64,000 bases of DNA from positions 1 to 64,000 of the forward strand of contig JACQSX010000023.1 in assembly GCA_016211105.1 (NCBI GenBank). Reading direction: 5' to 3'. A program made the translations under genes and the position numbers. Shown one piece after another: positions 61,191-64,000 of the stretch. The notes below the pieces were generated by a model. That model searched no databases and was not told the DNA's origin. It saw nothing but the letters and a program-made list of their open reading frames with translations. Position 1 is the stretch's first letter, and every line of letters starts with the position of its first letter. The DNA comes from Acidobacteriota bacterium. GTDB taxonomy: Bacteria > Acidobacteriota > UBA6911 > JACQSX01.

Positions 61191-61626
61191 ATGAAACCTC
61201 CAGTGTAAACAGGGAACGTGGAGCAATCTCTATACCAATTAAAACGCTCCGATGATCTGCCGCTCCGGGATGTCAGTCGCAAGTCAGTTATTCCAGCCCC
61301 GGGTCATTGAAGTAAGCCCTTGGGTGTCTCTCCGTTACGAGTGGTGAGAACGGCAGGTCTATGGACGTCCTTCAGCAGATCGATTTGCGACTTCAAGGCT
61401 CCTTGTCTCGCCACGGTTTGTCGGAAAGTGCAACAGCATCCTGACGGTTGCGACACACACAAGATTGTGATTCCTCGTGGCGTATGTTTTGAGTTCCACA
61501 CAGGAACTTAAAGGTTTTTGGTGCGAAAGAGTTTTCGCTGCTGACAAGATAATCTCTTCGGGGAGTGCAATCTTGTTCAGCGCCGTACCCAATAAGGCTC
61601 GGGCGGATGCGCGCCGAACACAAAAT
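61191..61626. other. Intergenic region, 436 bp, with antitoxin-like remnant
   Basis: Between the Gly-rich protein and the porin-like gene. It contains a fragment of an antitoxin-like ORF at 61304-61399 but no intact gene. Other open frames here have unusual composition and no ribosome binding sites. The C-terminal part of the truncated porin-like gene was looked for here and not found. Confidence 0.45.
61304..61399 (-). pseudogene. Possible Phd/YefM-like antitoxin fragment
   Basis: About 31 codons read ALKSQIDLLKDVHRPAVLTT, then RNGETPKGLLQ, to a stop. The DLLKDVHRPAVLT run with a following NG resembles the core of prevent-host-death (Phd/YefM) antitoxins, which bind DNA and block a toxin. 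The N-terminus is missing and no toxin gene follows. The match is short and could be chance. Confidence 0.3.
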
Positions 61627-62748
61627 TCATTCAACAAAAGATCGCCACAAACCTCTCCTGCCAGGCAACCAGTTATAAGCCAGGTCCACCGCATACATGT
61701 ATGCGCTGCCACCAGCAGGTTCACTGGCGGTTCCCCGCAAATAAGAGCCGCCCAATTCAAAGCTATGCTCTGCAGCGACGTTTTGATAGAGGCTGGGATG
61801 GAAATAAAGAGCAGGACGCCGCCCGAAGCCGGCTGTAACTGCGAGGTTACTGGTTGCCGCATAACCCGCAACCATTCGCACGCTGGTGTTACTCGACCCG
61901 AAGGGGAGAAGGAAATCGGCATTCAATCCGATCGCCTGGAATCCGCCTTCCGCTGATTCTCCCAGTCCTTCGGTTCCAAGAAACTTCGCCACCGGCAGAG
62001 GCCGTGTTGTCCACATAAGATCATGAAAATGGATTCGGTTGTTCTTTCCGATGTCAGGCCGGTATTTGCCCAGTTTTAGTTTGAGTCCCAAGGGAGGACG
62101 CTCGAGGAAAGGAAGGCGCTTCAATTCGAGATACCCTTCCTCAATATCTCCGGCTAAAGGTCCGTTAGGAGTTTCCGCTTCAAAGGGAATCGTCAAAAAG
62201 CCGTCCGCAAACGGGTCGATGGCGCCTCGCAGTTCAAACTCGCCAGCCCGTAAAGTAAATGTATCGTCGACACGGTCCCCTTCCGGACTGATCACAGGCC
62301 GGTCGTCGGTGCGGCCCAGTAGATTTCCAAACATCGTGATGCGGGGATTATGTATGATCGGCGCTATCTGTTCCCGTCCCTTTTGAACTTCCTCACTCAA
62401 GCGCGCAGCGGATCGGGCTTGCTCGGCTTCCAATCTTTCCAACTCCCCCTGCTGCTCAGTCCTAAGTTTCTCCAACTCCAGTTCTAGCTGTTGGATCCTT
62501 TCTTCACGAGCATCGGCGAGGCCTTGAGCCTTCAGAGTCTCCACGGTTCTGCTGTTGATCTGCTCTTCCAATCGCTGGAATCGCAGGTCGTACAGTTCGT
62601 GCATCCGCCGATTTTGCTCCCCAAGCTCAACGATCAACTTCTTCATCTCGGCAAGATCGGTCGAAGCACCAACCGTCTGGCCTGTAAGCTGTGCGGTATA
62701 GAACGGAACAAGCAATAGAATAAGAGGCAGTGAGATTCGATCTTTCAT
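61627..62748 (-). CDS. Porin-like outer-membrane protein, C-terminally short
   Basis: A 373-aa exported protein. It has a signal peptide (LPLILLLVPFYTAQL), a coiled-coil (about residues 30-125, rich in Glu, Leu and Arg) and a beta-barrel-like part (RITMFGNLLGR, DGFLTIPFEAETPNG, GLKLKLGKYRPD). The arrangement resembles phosphate- or carbohydrate-selective OprP-like porins, which are normally longer (about 450-550 aa) and end in an aromatic residue. This one ends LWRSFVE, so the barrel appears incomplete, either by truncation or because the gene is shortened. ATG 62748 is used. Confidence 0.65.
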   Translation of the reverse strand: MKDRISLPLILLLVPFYTAQLTGQTVGASTDLAEMKKLIVELGEQNRRMHELYDLRFQRLEEQINSRTVETLKAQGLADAREERIQQLELELEKLRTEQQGELERLEAEQARSAARLSEEVQKGREQIAPIIHNPRITMFGNLLGRTDDRPVISPEGDRVDDTFTLRAGEFELRGAIDPFADGFLTIPFEAETPNGPLAGDIEEGYLELKRLPFLERPPLGLKLKLGKYRPDIGKNNRIHFHDLMWTTRPLPVAKFLGTEGLGESAEGGFQAIGLNADFLLPFGSSNTSVRMVAGYAATSNLAVTAGFGRRPALYFHPSLYQNVAAEHSFELGGSYLRGTASEPAGGSAYMYAVDLAYNWLPGRRGLWRSFVE

Positions 62749-62904
62749 AGATAACCCTCATAGAGTGCTCAGTTTTGGACGCTAAAGAGGCAATTTCTCG
62801 GTATGCTGGAAGTAGATTCACGCATTATCTGCTGCAAGACGGCGTCATAAAGAACGGTCAGTTTTGCCGCTCGTGAGCTGTGCACCGTTTCCTTGCTGTC
62901 GGAG

Positions 62905-63975
62905 TCAGTGCATTCGCTGCAGCACAAATTTGACCGGAACGAGCTGGCCATCTCGATACAGGGTGAATGTGACAGTCTGTCCCGGGCGACCTGATCTGAG
63001 ACCTCGCGCAATCTCCCCTAGAGTCGCGACTTTCTCGCCATTCACTGCCGTAATGATATCGCCGCCCAACACCACGGTTCGCTCCCCGATTGTAACAGCG
63101 CGCTCTCCAGCTCGGAGCCCCGCGGCGTAGGCGGGACTTCCAAAGGCTACTTCCTCGACCAGAAAGCCCTCTTGTATGGGGATTCCAAAGAGGGTGGATA
63201 GGTACCGGTTGAGGGTCTGTCCGGAAAAGCCCAGAACTGGTTGGTAGGGGTGCCCCATGCTTATCAGGTCTGGAATCACTCGTTTGGCAAAATTCGACGG
63301 GATTGCAAAACCAAGATTCTGAGCTTCCCTTGCGGCTGCGGTGACGATTCCAACGACCTCCCCTTTAGAGTTCAGCAGTGGTCCACCGCTGTTTCCGGGG
63401 TTGATCGCTGCATCGGTTTGAATTACGGAGTCCTCTAACTCGGGCGACAGGTCTTCCAGGGTGCGCTGCAACGCGCTCACGACTCCGACGGTCAGCGTAT
63501 TGTGAAGGGCCAGGGGATGTCCCAAGACGACAGCCTTCTGGCCGATCGCCACCGTGTCAGAATTACCGAAAGAGAGCGGCGTGATGTCCAGCTCTGGTAC
63601 TTGGACTGATAGAACAGCGAGATCTAAGCCGGGCGCTGTCCCGACCAGACTAGCATTTAGTCGCCGACCATTGCCAAGGACCACTTCGATCTGGTTGCTC
63701 TCTTCGATCACGTGAAAATTAGTGAGGATGTGGCCCTGCTGGTCAATGAAGAATCCTGTTCCCACTCCGCTTTTGGGAGTGATGTCCTCAAACTTGAGGA
63801 TAACTTTTTGTCGGGCATTGATGTGCACGACAGCCGGACTGGAACGGCGAAACACGTCAACCGTATTCTGCTCGTCGGGAGGCAGAAGGTTTGTGCCCTG
63901 GCCCGTCACCGAAGGAACCAACAATACGAAGGTCGTTAGTGCAGCAAAGAGAACAAACCAATTTTCTTTCTTCAT
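62905..63975 (-). CDS. DegP/HtrA-like serine protease with PDZ
   Basis: A 356-aa exported trypsin-like protease. The signal peptide is FAALTTFVLLVPSVTG. The catalytic triad is His88 (NFHVIE), Asp118 (GLDLAVL) and Ser196 (NPGNSGGP). A single PDZ domain is at about residues 255-350 (VAFGSPAYAAGLRAGE). Such proteins degrade misfolded periplasmic proteins. Ribosome binding site aaggag precedes the ATG at 63975 at good spacing. It is the last gene in the window, and upstream promoter DNA is mostly outside. Confidence 0.92.
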   Translation of the reverse strand: MKKENWFVLFAALTTFVLLVPSVTGQGTNLLPPDEQNTVDVFRRSSPAVVHINARQKVILKFEDITPKSGVGTGFFIDQQGHILTNFHVIEESNQIEVVLGNGRRLNASLVGTAPGLDLAVLSVQVPELDITPLSFGNSDTVAIGQKAVVLGHPLALHNTLTVGVVSALQRTLEDLSPELEDSVIQTDAAINPGNSGGPLLNSKGEVVGIVTAAAREAQNLGFAIPSNFAKRVIPDLISMGHPYQPVLGFSGQTLNRYLSTLFGIPIQEGFLVEEVAFGSPAYAAGLRAGERAVTIGERTVVLGGDIITAVNGEKVATLGEIARGLRSGRPGQTVTFTLYRDGQLVPVKFVLQRMH

Positions 63976-64000
63976 ATCAAAACTCCTTGATTGTATTCGG

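Overview
The window looks like one chromosomal contig of an Acidobacteriota bacterium, probably from a metagenome. The main evidence is a VWFA-related protein of the type common in acidobacteria (46107-47171), DUF5818-like and DUF2911 secreted proteins, a secreted M49 peptidase, many PMT-like membrane proteins, and moderately GC-rich housekeeping genes. This assignment is inferred from family content; no search was run.

Layout. (1) 1-5220 is the integrase-proximal end of a genomic island next to a tRNA-Ser(UGA) gene. It holds a B12-binding radical SAM gene between attC-like hairpins, a frameshifted membrane gene, several small unknown ORFs, and a zinc-ribbon / excisionase-like HTH / tyrosine integrase module. 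(2) 5225-22761 is core and accessory genome: ogt, a PLP aminotransferase carrying an in-frame palindromic insert, TerC, M49 peptidase, citrate synthase, YjbQ, SIMPL, P5C dehydrogenase, VKOR, a hydrolase and secreted proteins. (3) 23272-28294 is a lysine/DAP operon, dapE-like, asd, lysC remnant, dapB, dapA, dapD. Its aspartokinase is reduced to 38 codons that join the first residues to the last. (4) 28448-45969 holds a PMT-like protein, DUF2911, a very large Lhr helicase, DinB, a selenocysteine-containing SelD whose UGA truncates an ordinary gene call, moaA, a dipeptidase, queA, YihY, a GATase and glmS. Two more internally deleted genes (a cyclase and a nucleoside hydrolase) and a transporter remnant lie among them. 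(5) 46107-51981 is cell-envelope business: ldcA, mpl and VWFA run toward glmS, and sppA-ompH run the other way.

(6) 52359-59598 is richer in A+T and in AGA/AGG/ATA codons than its surroundings and looks transferred. It has a PMT-like membrane protein, a second B12 radical SAM protein, and a minus-strand sulfur-trafficking cluster: a beta-propeller lipoprotein with one CxxCH motif, a DsrE-like protein, two small DsrF/DsrH-like proteins (one of only 56 aa), a YeeE/YedE transporter, TusA, and a small membrane protein. This is the best candidate for a little-described system. (7) 60078-63975 returns to the host style with a Gly-rich secreted protein, a truncated porin-like gene and a DegP/HtrA protease.

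Two themes recur. Short palindromic or low-complexity repeats have entered reading frames without breaking them (aminotransferase, lhr, queA, VWFA). Several genes keep both ends but have lost their middle (lysC, cyclase, nucleoside hydrolase), which is either real gene decay or collapse during assembly.
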